From Defluviitaleaceae bacterium (lineage in GTDB: Bacteria; Bacillota; Clostridia; Lachnospirales; WQUN01): DNA of 15,523 nucleotides. Where the stretch lies: NCBI GenBank assembly GCA_009783525.1, contig WRDG01000025.1, positions 1-15,523 of the forward strand, in the 5' to 3' direction. Shown here piece by piece: positions 1 through 8,748 of this stretch. The position numbers and the translations under genes were made by a program. Numbering within the stretch: position 1 is the stretch's first letter; the number at the start of each line of letters is the position of its first letter. The notes under the pieces are model-generated. The model had not been told where the DNA came from. It saw nothing but the letters and a program-made list of their open reading frames with translations, and did not search any database.

Positions 1-472
1 CTTCCTGAAAAATTTTTTCGTCGGCATGGCAGTTTTCGATGTAGCTGAATTTGACGCCGTAACGCTGCAGCACCTTTGTTGCCGCGAACAAACCGCATTG
101 GCTGTCCGTGGGCCTGCCCGCAGTCCCTTCGGGCGCGGGGTCGCGCGGCCCCCAAATAAGCACGGGCACGCCCATGTTTTTCGCGAGCTTTGCGACGGCT
201 TCTTCCTGCCCGAAATTGCAGTGCGGCACGAACAGCGCGTCGGCCTGCGCCGCCGAAAATTTTTTTTGAACGGCGGCCGCCTCGGCGTAACGCATCATTA
301 ACCCTTCGGGATTTAAATCTTCGGTGTATATGCCGGCAAAATCCATTATGCCTTCAAACTCGGCCATTTTCGCAAGCACGGTCTCTTTTCTGCGGACCGC
401 AAGCGGGTTTGAAAAAACTTCGCGCCGCGTCGGCGCTACGCCCACCCGCAGCGAATGCAAATCATGCTGCAT
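1..472 (-). CDS. L-fucose isomerase-related protein, N-terminal part (runs off window)
   Basis: The 157 visible codons start at an ATG with a GGGGAG ribosome binding site 7 nt upstream, and remain open to the window edge, so the C-terminus is missing. The protein begins MQHDLHSLRVGVAPTRR. Visible marks of the L-fucose isomerase/related family (COG2407-like) are an NFGQEEAVAKLAK segment near residue 95 and VLIWGPRDPAPEG followed by GRPTDSQCGLFAATK near 120-145, typical of the N-terminal substrate-binding domains. The metal-binding C-terminal part lies outside the window, so activity and substrate cannot be judged. It differs clearly from the other isomerase at 3207-4724, so it is not a recent duplicate. 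It has its own promoter (499-527) and is separated from araD by 257 nt. Family is fairly sure; specificity is unknown. Confidence 0.75.
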   Translation of the reverse strand, partial: MQHDLHSLRVGVAPTRREVFSNPLAVRRKETVLAKMAEFEGIMDFAGIYTEDLNPEGLMMRYAEAAAVQKKFSAAQADALFVPHCNFGQEEAVAKLAKNMGVPVLIWGPRDPAPEGTAGRPTDSQCGLFAATKVLQRYGVKFSYIENCHADEKIFQE

Positions 473-498
473 GATATCGCTCCCCAAATTTTTTTTTC

Positions 499-527
499 AT
501 TGTAATAAAATACAAGGATTACCACAA
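499..527 (-). promoter_or_regulatory. Sigma-70-type promoter for the left isomerase gene
   Basis: Read on the minus strand: TTGTGG (522-527), 17-nt spacer, TACAAT (499-504), giving a start near position 492 and a leader of about 20 nt before the ATG at 472. The promoter sits inside an inverted repeat, CATTGT (498-503) and ACAATG (524-529), which could be an operator. Box match and spacing are good; no experimental support. Confidence 0.5.
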
Positions 528-528
528 T
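500..528 (+). promoter_or_regulatory. Overlapping plus-strand promoter candidate
   Basis: The same DNA read on the plus strand gives TTGTAA (500-505), 17 nt, CACAAT (523-528). Each strand's -10 therefore overlaps the other strand's -35. It would transcribe toward the small ORF at 632-703 and into the antisense of araD. The -10 is weaker than that of the minus-strand promoter. Confidence 0.3.
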
Positions 529-563
529 GAAAACAAAGAGCATGTTAATTAATTCGATTAACA

Positions 564-616
564 AAAAAAAATTCCGGAATTTTTTTTAACAGCGCAAAAA
601 ATTTACGGAATTTTTT
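564..616 (-). terminator. Tandem A/T-rich hairpins, possible araBD terminator
   Basis: Two similar inverted repeats lie in tandem. One is centred on CCGG at 574-577 with arms of 8 A, TT and AA, 8 T (564-587). The other pairs AAAAAATT (596-603) with AATTTTTT (609-616) around TACGG. Each ends in a T run on both strands, so either direction could use them. They follow araD on its coding strand by about 110 nt. The stems contain almost no G/C, so termination strength is uncertain. Confidence 0.35.
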
Positions 617-631
617 TAAACGGAGCGAAGC

Positions 632-703
632 ATGAAAATTAAAAAAATTGCTTCGATTTACCGCGCGGTAAAAATACTGCCGATGATCCATTTGGATACA
701 TGA
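632..703 (+). CDS. Possible 23-residue small protein or leader peptide
   Basis: A short frame begins MKIKKIASIYRAV and ends HLDT before TGA. A GGAG sequence (622-625) sits 6 nt before the ATG, a good spacing. The product would be basic and amphipathic or hydrophobic (Lys/Ile rich), without a known family that I recognise. A plus-strand promoter candidate lies about 100 nt upstream at 500-528. Against it: the frame lies in A/T-rich DNA with hairpins, where chance Lys/Ile codons are common, and it spans the inverted repeat at 626-655 and the palindrome at 657-672. It would converge with the 3' end of araD. Confidence 0.2.
   Translation: MKIKKIASIYRAVKILPMIHLDT
657..672. repeat. Perfect 16-bp palindrome TTTACCGCGCGGTAAA
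   Basis: A perfect palindrome about 60 nt beyond the araD stop. A 7-bp inverted repeat (CGAAGCA 626-632, TGCTTCG 649-655) adjoins it. It has no T run after it, so it is not an ordinary terminator; it may be a protein-binding site or an RNA stem in the araD 3' region. Confidence 0.4.
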
Positions 704-729
704 GCGGCGAAGTTATTAAAAATTAATTT

Positions 730-1422
730 CTACTGACCGTAATACGCATTCGCGCCGTGCTTCCTGTAATAATGTTTGTCGAGCAGAGACTGCGGCGCGG
801 GAAGCAATGCCGGGTTTAAAAGCAGGCTGAAAAATGCCATCTTGGCAACTTCCTCAAGCACGACGGCGTTGTGCAGCGCGTCCGACGGCGAGCTGCCCCA
901 TGCGAACGGGCCGTGGTTTTTAACGAGGGCTCCGGGGACCGCTGCGGGGTCTATTTTTTTTTCGTGAAAAAGTTTTGCGATCACGCTTCCGGTTTCGGCT
1001 TCGTATGCGGATTCGATTTCGGCTGCGGTCAAGTCGCGTGTGCAGGGGATTTCGCCGTAAAAATAATCCGCGTGGGTGGTGCCCAGTGCCGGGATGCCGC
1101 GGCCGGCCTGCGCGAACGCCACCGCGTGCGGCGAATGGCTGTGCGCCGCGCCGCATATCGACGGGAACGCATTGTAAAGGCGCAGGTGCGTGGGCGTGTC
1201 TGAAGACGGCTTATGCACGCCTTCGACAACATTGCCGCTCATGTCCACCACCGCCATGCCGTCCGGCGTGAGGCGGTCGTAATCGACGCCGCTGGGCTTT
1301 ATTACCATCAGACCCGAAGCGCGGTCTATTCCGCTTACATTGCCCCAGGTTAATATGGCGAGGCCGTATTTTTTTAAAGCGATGTTCGCTTCATAAACAT
1401 CGCGCTTCAACTGTTCTAACAT
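730..1422 (-). CDS. araD: L-ribulose-5-phosphate 4-epimerase (AraD)
   Basis: A 230-residue cytosolic class II aldolase-fold protein, close to the 231 residues of E. coli AraD. It interconverts L-ribulose 5-phosphate and D-xylulose 5-phosphate, the last step of bacterial L-arabinose catabolism. Visible family marks: GNVSGIDR (27-34), KPSGVDYD (42-49), PSSDTPTH with Asp75, the zinc motif HSH (94-96), the catalytic segment GTTHADYFYGE with Asp119, NHG with the third zinc ligand His170, and the terminal Tyr227/Tyr228. These line up with E. coli Asp76, His95, His97, Asp120, His171 and Tyr229 shifted by one, so the protein looks fully active. Its ATG overlaps the end of araB by 7 nt (ATGTTAG) and has no clear Shine-Dalgarno sequence, so translation is probably coupled to araB. 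A run of nine A in its coding strand (954-962) is a possible slippage site. Confidence 0.95.
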   Translation of the reverse strand: MLEQLKRDVYEANIALKKYGLAILTWGNVSGIDRASGLMVIKPSGVDYDRLTPDGMAVVDMSGNVVEGVHKPSSDTPTHLRLYNAFPSICGAAHSHSPHAVAFAQAGRGIPALGTTHADYFYGEIPCTRDLTAAEIESAYEAETGSVIAKLFHEKKIDPAAVPGALVKNHGPFAWGSSPSDALHNAVVLEEVAKMAFFSLLLNPALLPAPQSLLDKHYYRKHGANAYYGQ

Positions 1423-3083
1423 ATTTTGCCGAGCTTTATTTTTTTTAAGCGCTTCATGACGTCGTTTGCGCCGCGCCCGAAATAATCGTGAAGAATTTTA
1501 TATTCGGCGTAGAGGAGATCGTAGACGGCGGTATTTTTTTTATTCGGTCTGTAAACTGTGTCCTTAATTTTTGACATCGGGCCCACCGCCATATAGATCG
1601 TGTCATAGCCGCCGGCGGCGCTGCCCGCCGCCACCGCTCCGAACATCGCGGAGCCGAGCGCGGGCGCTTGCGGCGAGCCGGAGATGCGGATCTCGCGGCC
1701 GGTCACGTCGGCGTATATCTGCATCATAAGCGCGTTTTTTTCGGCGATGCCGCCGCATGCGAAAAGCTCGTCAACAGGCACGCCGCTTTCGGCGAACGTG
1801 TCGATTATCATTCGCGTGCCGTAAGCCGTCGCTTCAATTAGCGCGCGGTAAATTTCTTCGGGTTTTGTTTGCAGCGTGCAGCCTACAAGCAGTCCGGTGA
1901 GATCCGCGTCGACAAGCACCGAGCGGTTGCCGTTCCACCAATCGAGAGCGACGAGTCCGCTTTGACCCGGTTCGAGCCCGCTTGCCTTGCCGGTTAAAAA
2001 TTGGTGTATGTCCATATTTTTTTTTGCAGCTTCGCGTCTGTAATCTTCGGGCACGCAATTTTCCGTAAACCATTCGAAGTGGTCGCCCACGCAGCTTTGG
2101 CCCGCCTCGTAACCCGCGAAACCGGGCATGACACCGTCTTCGACCACGCCGCACATGCCGGGCACAATTTTTACTTCGTCGCCGAGCATTATGTGGCAGG
2201 TTGAAGTGCCCATGATCATGAGCAGCTGACCCGGGCGCGTGATCCCCACCGCGGGCGCTGAAACATGCGCGTCAACGTTTGCGGCGGCTACCGCCGTGCC
2301 GGGCAGCAATCCCGTTAGACGAGCCGCCTCTTCCGTTAAAACGCCCGCCTTGCCGCCTATCGGCAAAACAACGCGCGAAAGTTTTTCGCCGACGAAATTT
2401 TTTAGCTTGGGATCGAGCGCGGCGTAAAAATCGTCAGAGGGGTATCCGTCGCGCTTCGACCACAGCGCCTTATATCCGGCGGTGCAGCTGTTGCGCGTCT
2501 CAACGCCCGTCAGCTGCCATATGCACCAGTCGGCGGCTTCTAATATTCTGTCGCAGGCGTCGTAAATTTCCGGCGCTTCGTTTACGATCTGCATCACCTT
2601 CGGGACCATCCACTCCGAAGAAATTTTTCCGCCGTAACGCGACAGAAACGACTCGCCGCGTTTTGCTGCCGTATCGTTTAAACGGTTGGCCTCGTTTTGC
2701 GCGGCGTGATGCTTCCATAGTTTTATGTATGCGTGCGGGTTGGATTTATATTGATCTTTAAAGCACATCGGCTCGCCGTTTTTGTCCGTCGGCATGAGCG
2801 TGCAAGCCGTGAAGTCGATGCCGATGCCGATAACGTCGTTTGGCGAAACGCCGCTTTTTTTTATAACAGCGGGGATTGCGCTGCCGAAAACGTCCAAATA
2901 ATCTTGCGGGTGCTGGAGCGCCCAATCCATGCCGAGCTTCGTGCCGTCGGGCAGCGTTTCGTCCATCACGCCGTGAGGATAGTCGAACACCGCGCCCGCA
3001 AGCTCCGAGCCGTCGCTCACGTCAACAAGAACCGCCCTGCCCGAAAGCGTGCCGAAGTCCACTCCTATTGTGTATTTGCCCAT
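1416..3083 (-). CDS. araB: Ribulokinase (AraB)
   Basis: A 555-residue FGGY carbohydrate kinase, close to the usual 560-566 for AraB. It phosphorylates L-ribulose with ATP, feeding AraD. Seen in the sequence: the N-terminal phosphate loop DFGTLSGR (9-16), the AraB signature WKHHAAQ (123-129), probable catalytic base Asp271 in ANVDAHVS, the GTSTCH loop (292-297), ALDWWNGNRS (379-388), and the adenosine-site motif CGGIAEKN (443-450). WKHHAAQ and DWWNGNR separate it from xylulokinase and glycerol kinase. The ATG at 3083 has GGAAGGT about 9 nt upstream, and an in-frame TAA just upstream rules out a longer start. It overlaps araD by 7 nt. No convincing promoter is visible in the 78 nt between its start and the terminator at 3162-3195, so expression may come from read-through from the isomerase gene. 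Confidence 0.95.
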   Translation of the reverse strand: MGKYTIGVDFGTLSGRAVLVDVSDGSELAGAVFDYPHGVMDETLPDGTKLGMDWALQHPQDYLDVFGSAIPAVIKKSGVSPNDVIGIGIDFTACTLMPTDKNGEPMCFKDQYKSNPHAYIKLWKHHAAQNEANRLNDTAAKRGESFLSRYGGKISSEWMVPKVMQIVNEAPEIYDACDRILEAADWCIWQLTGVETRNSCTAGYKALWSKRDGYPSDDFYAALDPKLKNFVGEKLSRVVLPIGGKAGVLTEEAARLTGLLPGTAVAAANVDAHVSAPAVGITRPGQLLMIMGTSTCHIMLGDEVKIVPGMCGVVEDGVMPGFAGYEAGQSCVGDHFEWFTENCVPEDYRREAAKKNMDIHQFLTGKASGLEPGQSGLVALDWWNGNRSVLVDADLTGLLVGCTLQTKPEEIYRALIEATAYGTRMIIDTFAESGVPVDELFACGGIAEKNALMMQIYADVTGREIRISGSPQAPALGSAMFGAVAAGSAAGGYDTIYMAVGPMSKIKDTVYRPNKKNTAVYDLLYAEYKILHDYFGRGANDVMKRLKKIKLGKIC

Positions 3084-3161
3084 ATTGTTTTACCTTCCGC
3101 GCCGCGTCCGTTATTGCCCGGCTAAACGACGCTCCTTTCCGTTTAAAATTATTTTTTCACC

Positions 3162-3195
3162 AAAAAGAGATACCCGCGAAGGGTATCTCTTTTTT
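3162..3195 (-). terminator. Intrinsic terminator between the isomerase gene and araB
   Basis: A perfect 14-bp inverted repeat (arms 3162-3175 and 3181-3194) with AGAGATACCC and GGGTATCTCT cores around a GCGAA loop (TTCGC on the minus strand) and flanking A and T runs. It works in principle in both directions. On the minus strand it begins 12 nt after the isomerase stop codon and lies 78 nt before araB. The sequence GGAAAGGAGC (minus strand, about 3130-3140), between it and araB, looks like a Shine-Dalgarno sequence but has no start codon after it. Confidence 0.85.
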
Positions 3196-3206
3196 AACTG
3201 TTCCTG

Positions 3207-4724
3207 TTAGTTGAAAGGGTTTTCGCCGCAATATAACTGTCCTGCGGGCTTATTGTATGAAATGTCTGTCACGCCGAGCAACCTGAGCGCGGCGAACAGC
3301 GTCTTGCCCGCGTGCGCGAACGCGACCCCCGCATGGTGCGGGTAGCGTTTGCCGATAAGCACGTGGCGGTAGAAGCGTCCCATTTCCGGTACGGCGATCA
3401 CGCCTATGCCGCCGAAAGATTTCGGATCGATGTCGAGCATACTGCCTTCGGCCACATACGCGAGCAATTTTGCGTCCGCCGACGACTGCAGGCGGAACAG
3501 CGTCACGTCTCCCGCCGCGAGCGTGCCTTCCAGAGTGCCGCGCGAGATGTTCGGCTCGCTGTCGGGTTCGAGCAGGCGCTTCATTATAAGCTGATACTTC
3601 ATTTCGAAATTTTTCATCATGCACGAGGACGTGTTGCCGCAGTGGAAGCCCATGAACAAATCTGTCGGTTTAAATCCGGAAAGCTTTGAGGCGTTTTCTT
3701 TGAACATGTCTGCGGGGACCGTGTTGTTAATGTCGAGAAGCGTGGCCGGCATTTCCGTCGCGAGGGTGATGATAAATTCAGAAAGCGCGCCGTAAATGTC
3801 CGTTTCGCACGAAACCGGAATGCCGCGGGCCGCGAGCCGTCCGTTGACGTAGCAGGGCACGAAGCCGAACTGCGTTTGAAACGCGGGCCAGCATTTGTTT
3901 GCGAACACGAAGTATTCGCAGGCGCCCTTGTTTTTTTCCGCCCAGTCGAGCAGCGTGATTTCGTATTGGGCGAGTTTTTTCAAAATGCCCGGGTGTTTGT
4001 TTCCGGCTCCGAGCTCCGCCTGCATGTCGGAGATAACGCCGTCTATACGCGGGTCGTTTTCGTGTTCGTTAAACGAGGCGAAAAGATCAAGCTCCGAATT
4101 TTCTTGGATCTCGACTCCGAGGTCGAACAACGGCTTGATGGGAGCGTTGCACGCCAAAAAATCAAACGGTCTCGGCCCGAACGCGAAAACTTTTAATTTT
4201 GACAGCCCGATTTTTATTTTAGCGAGCGGGACAAAATCCAAAATCATTTGCGCCGCTTCGTCCGCGGTGCCTACCGGATATTCCGGTATGTGCGCGTTTA
4301 TCCCGCGAAGACCGAGGTTGTACGAGGCGTTGAGCATCCCGCAGTAGGCGTCGCCGCGGCCGTTTATGAGGTCCGCGCCGGTTTCTTCGGCCGCCGCAAC
4401 AAACATCGACGGGCCGCAAAATTTTTGGGCGAGCATCGTTTCCGGACCCTCCGGCCCGAAATTGCCCAAGTACACGACAAGCGCGTTAGCACCCGCGTCT
4501 TTTAAACCGTTAAGCGCCGCCAGCGCGTCCGCTTCGTTTTCAACGATCGTTTCGATTTCGATAAAGTCCGCCGCGCAAACGCAGCCGGCCTTGCCAGTGT
4601 TTAACCGCGCAAGCGAAGCGGCAACAGCCCTGCGCCGTTTTTCGGAGAGACTCGCGGGGAAGCAGTCGCGGCTCACCGCCACGATGCCGACGCGCACTTT
4701 AGGAAAATTTTCGAGTTTATGCAT
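3207..4724 (-). CDS. L-fucose/L-arabinose isomerase family protein, probable L-arabinose isomerase
   Basis: A 505-residue ketol isomerase of the FucI/AraA structural superfamily. Candidate metal ligands match the FucI pattern: Glu307 in SCETDIYG, Asp331 in ATLLDINN and a C-terminal His463/His464 in RYPHHAGVAF. FHCGNTSSCMMKN (360-372) is another family segment. By context, next to araB and araD on the same strand, it most likely converts L-arabinose to L-ribulose; L-fucose or D-arabinose remain possible. The ATG at 4724 is chosen because GGAAGG sits about 8 nt upstream; an alternative TTG at 4748 would place that ribosome binding site inside the gene. The same GGAAGGTA precedes araB. A strong terminator follows the stop, and a promoter-like box with a palindromic operator candidate precedes it. 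Confidence 0.8.
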   Translation of the reverse strand: MHKLENFPKVRVGIVAVSRDCFPASLSEKRRRAVAASLARLNTGKAGCVCAADFIEIETIVENEADALAALNGLKDAGANALVVYLGNFGPEGPETMLAQKFCGPSMFVAAAEETGADLINGRGDAYCGMLNASYNLGLRGINAHIPEYPVGTADEAAQMILDFVPLAKIKIGLSKLKVFAFGPRPFDFLACNAPIKPLFDLGVEIQENSELDLFASFNEHENDPRIDGVISDMQAELGAGNKHPGILKKLAQYEITLLDWAEKNKGACEYFVFANKCWPAFQTQFGFVPCYVNGRLAARGIPVSCETDIYGALSEFIITLATEMPATLLDINNTVPADMFKENASKLSGFKPTDLFMGFHCGNTSSCMMKNFEMKYQLIMKRLLEPDSEPNISRGTLEGTLAAGDVTLFRLQSSADAKLLAYVAEGSMLDIDPKSFGGIGVIAVPEMGRFYRHVLIGKRYPHHAGVAFAHAGKTLFAALRLLGVTDISYNKPAGQLYCGENPFN

Positions 4725-4761
4725 GTGATCTACCTTCCGGGGCGGCAAGCCGCCCGATTAT

Positions 4762-4783
4762 TTTATACAAATGTTATCATTTG
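4762..4783 (-). promoter_or_regulatory. Promoter -10 and palindromic operator candidate for the arabinose genes
   Basis: On the minus strand a TATAAA box (4762-4767) lies about 40 nt before the isomerase ATG. Immediately upstream of it is CAAATG-ATAA-CATTTG (4768-4783), a perfect 6-bp inverted repeat that would fill the spacer between -10 and -35. No good -35 is visible, which fits a regulated promoter. The arrangement suggests a repressor site; it does not match the known B. subtilis AraR or cre consensus well. Confidence 0.45.
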
Positions 4784-4798
4784 GGTTTTGGGCGGTCA

Positions 4799-4813
4799 AT
4801 GGCGCAGCGCCAT
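4799..4813 (-). repeat. Hairpin ATGGCG-CAG-CGCCAT upstream of the isomerase promoter
   Basis: A 6-bp GC-rich inverted repeat with a 3-nt loop, extendable by TCA/TGA with a 2-nt bulge. It lies between the ATPase stop and the isomerase promoter. There is no T run after it on the minus strand, so it is at best a weak terminator for the ATPase transcript. A second small hairpin, AACGG-CGG-CCGTT, lies at 4871-4883, just after the ATPase stop. Confidence 0.35.
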
Positions 4814-4891
4814 CTTGATTATGTTTCAAAATTTATTTTATTCCGTCAAGGCATGCTGCGGCTGATTGCAAACGGCGGCCGTTGCTTGAAT

Positions 4892-7546
<2,655 letters not shown>

Positions 7547-7587
7547 CGTTAATAACCATCCTTTTACAAAAATTTGCGGCGGCTAAT

Positions 7588-7615
7588 ATTATCAATTTGT
7601 TTTGCCGTGAAGCAA
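7588..7615 (-). promoter_or_regulatory. Promoter candidate for the P-type ATPase
   Basis: On the minus strand: TTGCTT (7610-7615), 16-nt spacer, GATAAT (7588-7593), giving a start about 35 nt before the ATG. Both boxes are fair, the spacer is short by one. Confidence 0.35.
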
Positions 7616-7695
7616 GCGCATTAATAAATACAACGAACCGTATCGACGCAGCCGGCCGGGCAAAAAAATTACGGCTGCTATAAAAATTCGGCTCG

Positions 7696-7723
7696 TTGCA
7701 AAAAATAATTTGTGAGATATTAT
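7696..7723 (+). promoter_or_regulatory. Promoter candidate for the GRE operon
   Basis: TTGCAA (7696-7701), 16-nt spacer, TATTAT (7718-7723). Transcription would start near 7730, leaving a leader of about 128 nt with a stem-loop at 7761-7793. The first TCGTTGCAAA repeat covers the -35 box and the second lies near +10, a layout suited to a repressor. Confidence 0.4.
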
Positions 7724-7857
7724 GTATATGCCGATTGATTCGTTGCAAAGTAAAAAAAATTCCGGTTGAAAATTTTTTAAGAAAAAAACCGGAGACAGGC
7801 AGCCGGTCGGCGCAAGAATATGTTTTTGCTTTTATTTATTCGCAGAGGAGACACGGT

Positions 7858-8748
7858 ATGGCCGCATTAAATTTGAAGTCGCGCGCGGGTGTCGCGGACG
7901 GGGTGCGCTGGGGCTACGCGCTCGGGTGGTACGGCGAAATCTACGGCTTAAAGGGCGAAAGCGACCTGATGGGCAAGCTTAAATTTTTAAAGAAGTACAA
8001 TTTCAAAAGCACGCATGCGAGCGTAAAGATGATCGACGGCATGAGCGACGCGGATCGCGAAGAAATTTTTTCGTTCCTTGCCGAAAACGATTTGGATCTT
8101 ATGCCGTCGGCGGGCTTTAATTATTTGGCGGCGTCGGACGACGAAGCAAAAAGCGAGACGGACATGCAGCTTAAGCTGCTCGACAAATACGTGCCGCTGC
8201 TGCGCAACAGGATCGTTCACTCGGGGTTGGCCGCGGGGCACCGCTTCGACCGCGAAAGGCCGCTCGACGAAACGCTCGGCAAATTGTCCGAACGCATCGG
8301 GCCGCTTGCCGAAGGCTGCGCGCAAATAGGCACGCCGCTCTGCGCCGAAAACCACGGCGACTATTATGTTTCGGACATCGTGAAGATTTGCCAAACCACG
8401 CCGCATTTTTATTTGTTTTTAGACACCGGCAACACATACCTGCTCGGCGAGAAGCCGCTGTCCGCTTTTTACGAAGCCGCGCCGTTCACGGTGGGCACGC
8501 ATTTTAAAGATCAGCGCGTGCGCCCTATGCCGCGCGCCAACCCGCTGCATTTCGAAGTGGGCAACTCGGATCTCGGCGGCGGCGACGTGCCGCTTCGCGA
8601 GTGCTGGGAAATTTTGCGCAAATATTCGCCGGCGCCAAACCAATTGTGCATGCTGTTCGAAATGTTTCCGCCGCCGGGAATGGAAGTTACGGAGTGCTTA
8701 GAAAAATCGATCGCGTTCGTTCGGACATTTGAGGGCTGCAACCTGTGA
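7858..8748 (+). CDS. Sugar phosphate isomerase/epimerase-like TIM-barrel protein
   Basis: A 296-residue protein of the AP endonuclease 2/xylose isomerase-like TIM-barrel family (PF01261 type). Candidate metal ligands fit the family: Glu164 in CAENHGDY, Asp189 in LFLDTGN, His215 in GTHFKD and Glu268 in MLFEMF. Known members include isomerases, epimerases, dehydratases such as IolE, and keto-sugar decarboxylases, so the reaction cannot be named. ATG 7858 is chosen for AGAGGAG 8 nt upstream; the frame is open further up to a TTG at 7696, but that lies in the promoter. No signal peptide, so cytosolic. It is the first gene of the operon and overlaps the next gene by 4 nt (GTGA). Confidence 0.8.
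   Translation: MAALNLKSRAGVADGVRWGYALGWYGEIYGLKGESDLMGKLKFLKKYNFKSTHASVKMIDGMSDADREEIFSFLAENDLDLMPSAGFNYLAASDDEAKSETDMQLKLLDKYVPLLRNRIVHSGLAAGHRFDRERPLDETLGKLSERIGPLAEGCAQIGTPLCAENHGDYYVSDIVKICQTTPHFYLFLDTGNTYLLGEKPLSAFYEAAPFTVGTHFKDQRVRPMPRANPLHFEVGNSDLGGGDVPLRECWEILRKYSPAPNQLCMLFEMFPPPGMEVTECLEKSIAFVRTFEGCNL

Larger units (their letters stand above)
7547..7857. other. Divergent regulatory intergenic region
   Basis: No gene is apparent in these 311 nt between the ATPase (minus) and the GRE operon (plus). They hold one promoter candidate for each side and a nested inverted repeat: CAACGAACCG (7631-7640) against CGGCTCGTTG (7689-7698), 9 of 10 paired, with GCAGCCG (7648-7654) against CGGCTGC (7672-7678) inside it. 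TCGTTGCAAA occurs twice in the same orientation (7693-7702, 7740-7749), and TTCGTTG once inverted (7631-7637). In the plus-strand leader a 7-bp stem pairs TCCGGTT (7761-7767) with AACCGGA (7787-7793). Confidence 0.6.

Noticed and set aside
2279..2761. Plus-strand frame of 160 codons opposite araB
   Set aside because: Arg-rich, low-complexity translation typical of a shadow frame; araB motifs are intact on the other strand.
4725..4748. TTG start at 4748 extending the isomerase by 8 residues
   Set aside because: The GGAAGG ribosome binding site for the ATG at 4724 lies inside the extension, so the ATG is the better start.
4790..4800. TTGACC on the minus strand as the -35 of the isomerase promoter
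   Set aside because: It lies about 26 nt from the TATAAA box, too far for a sigma-70 promoter.
7696..7857. TTG start at 7696 extending the first TIM-barrel protein by 54 residues
   Set aside because: The extension lies in the promoter region and leader; ATG 7858 has AGAGGAG at good spacing and matches the usual family length.
7987..8406. Minus-strand frame of 139 codons opposite the first TIM-barrel gene
   Set aside because: Shadow of a gene with clear metal-ligand motifs; no support for the antisense product.
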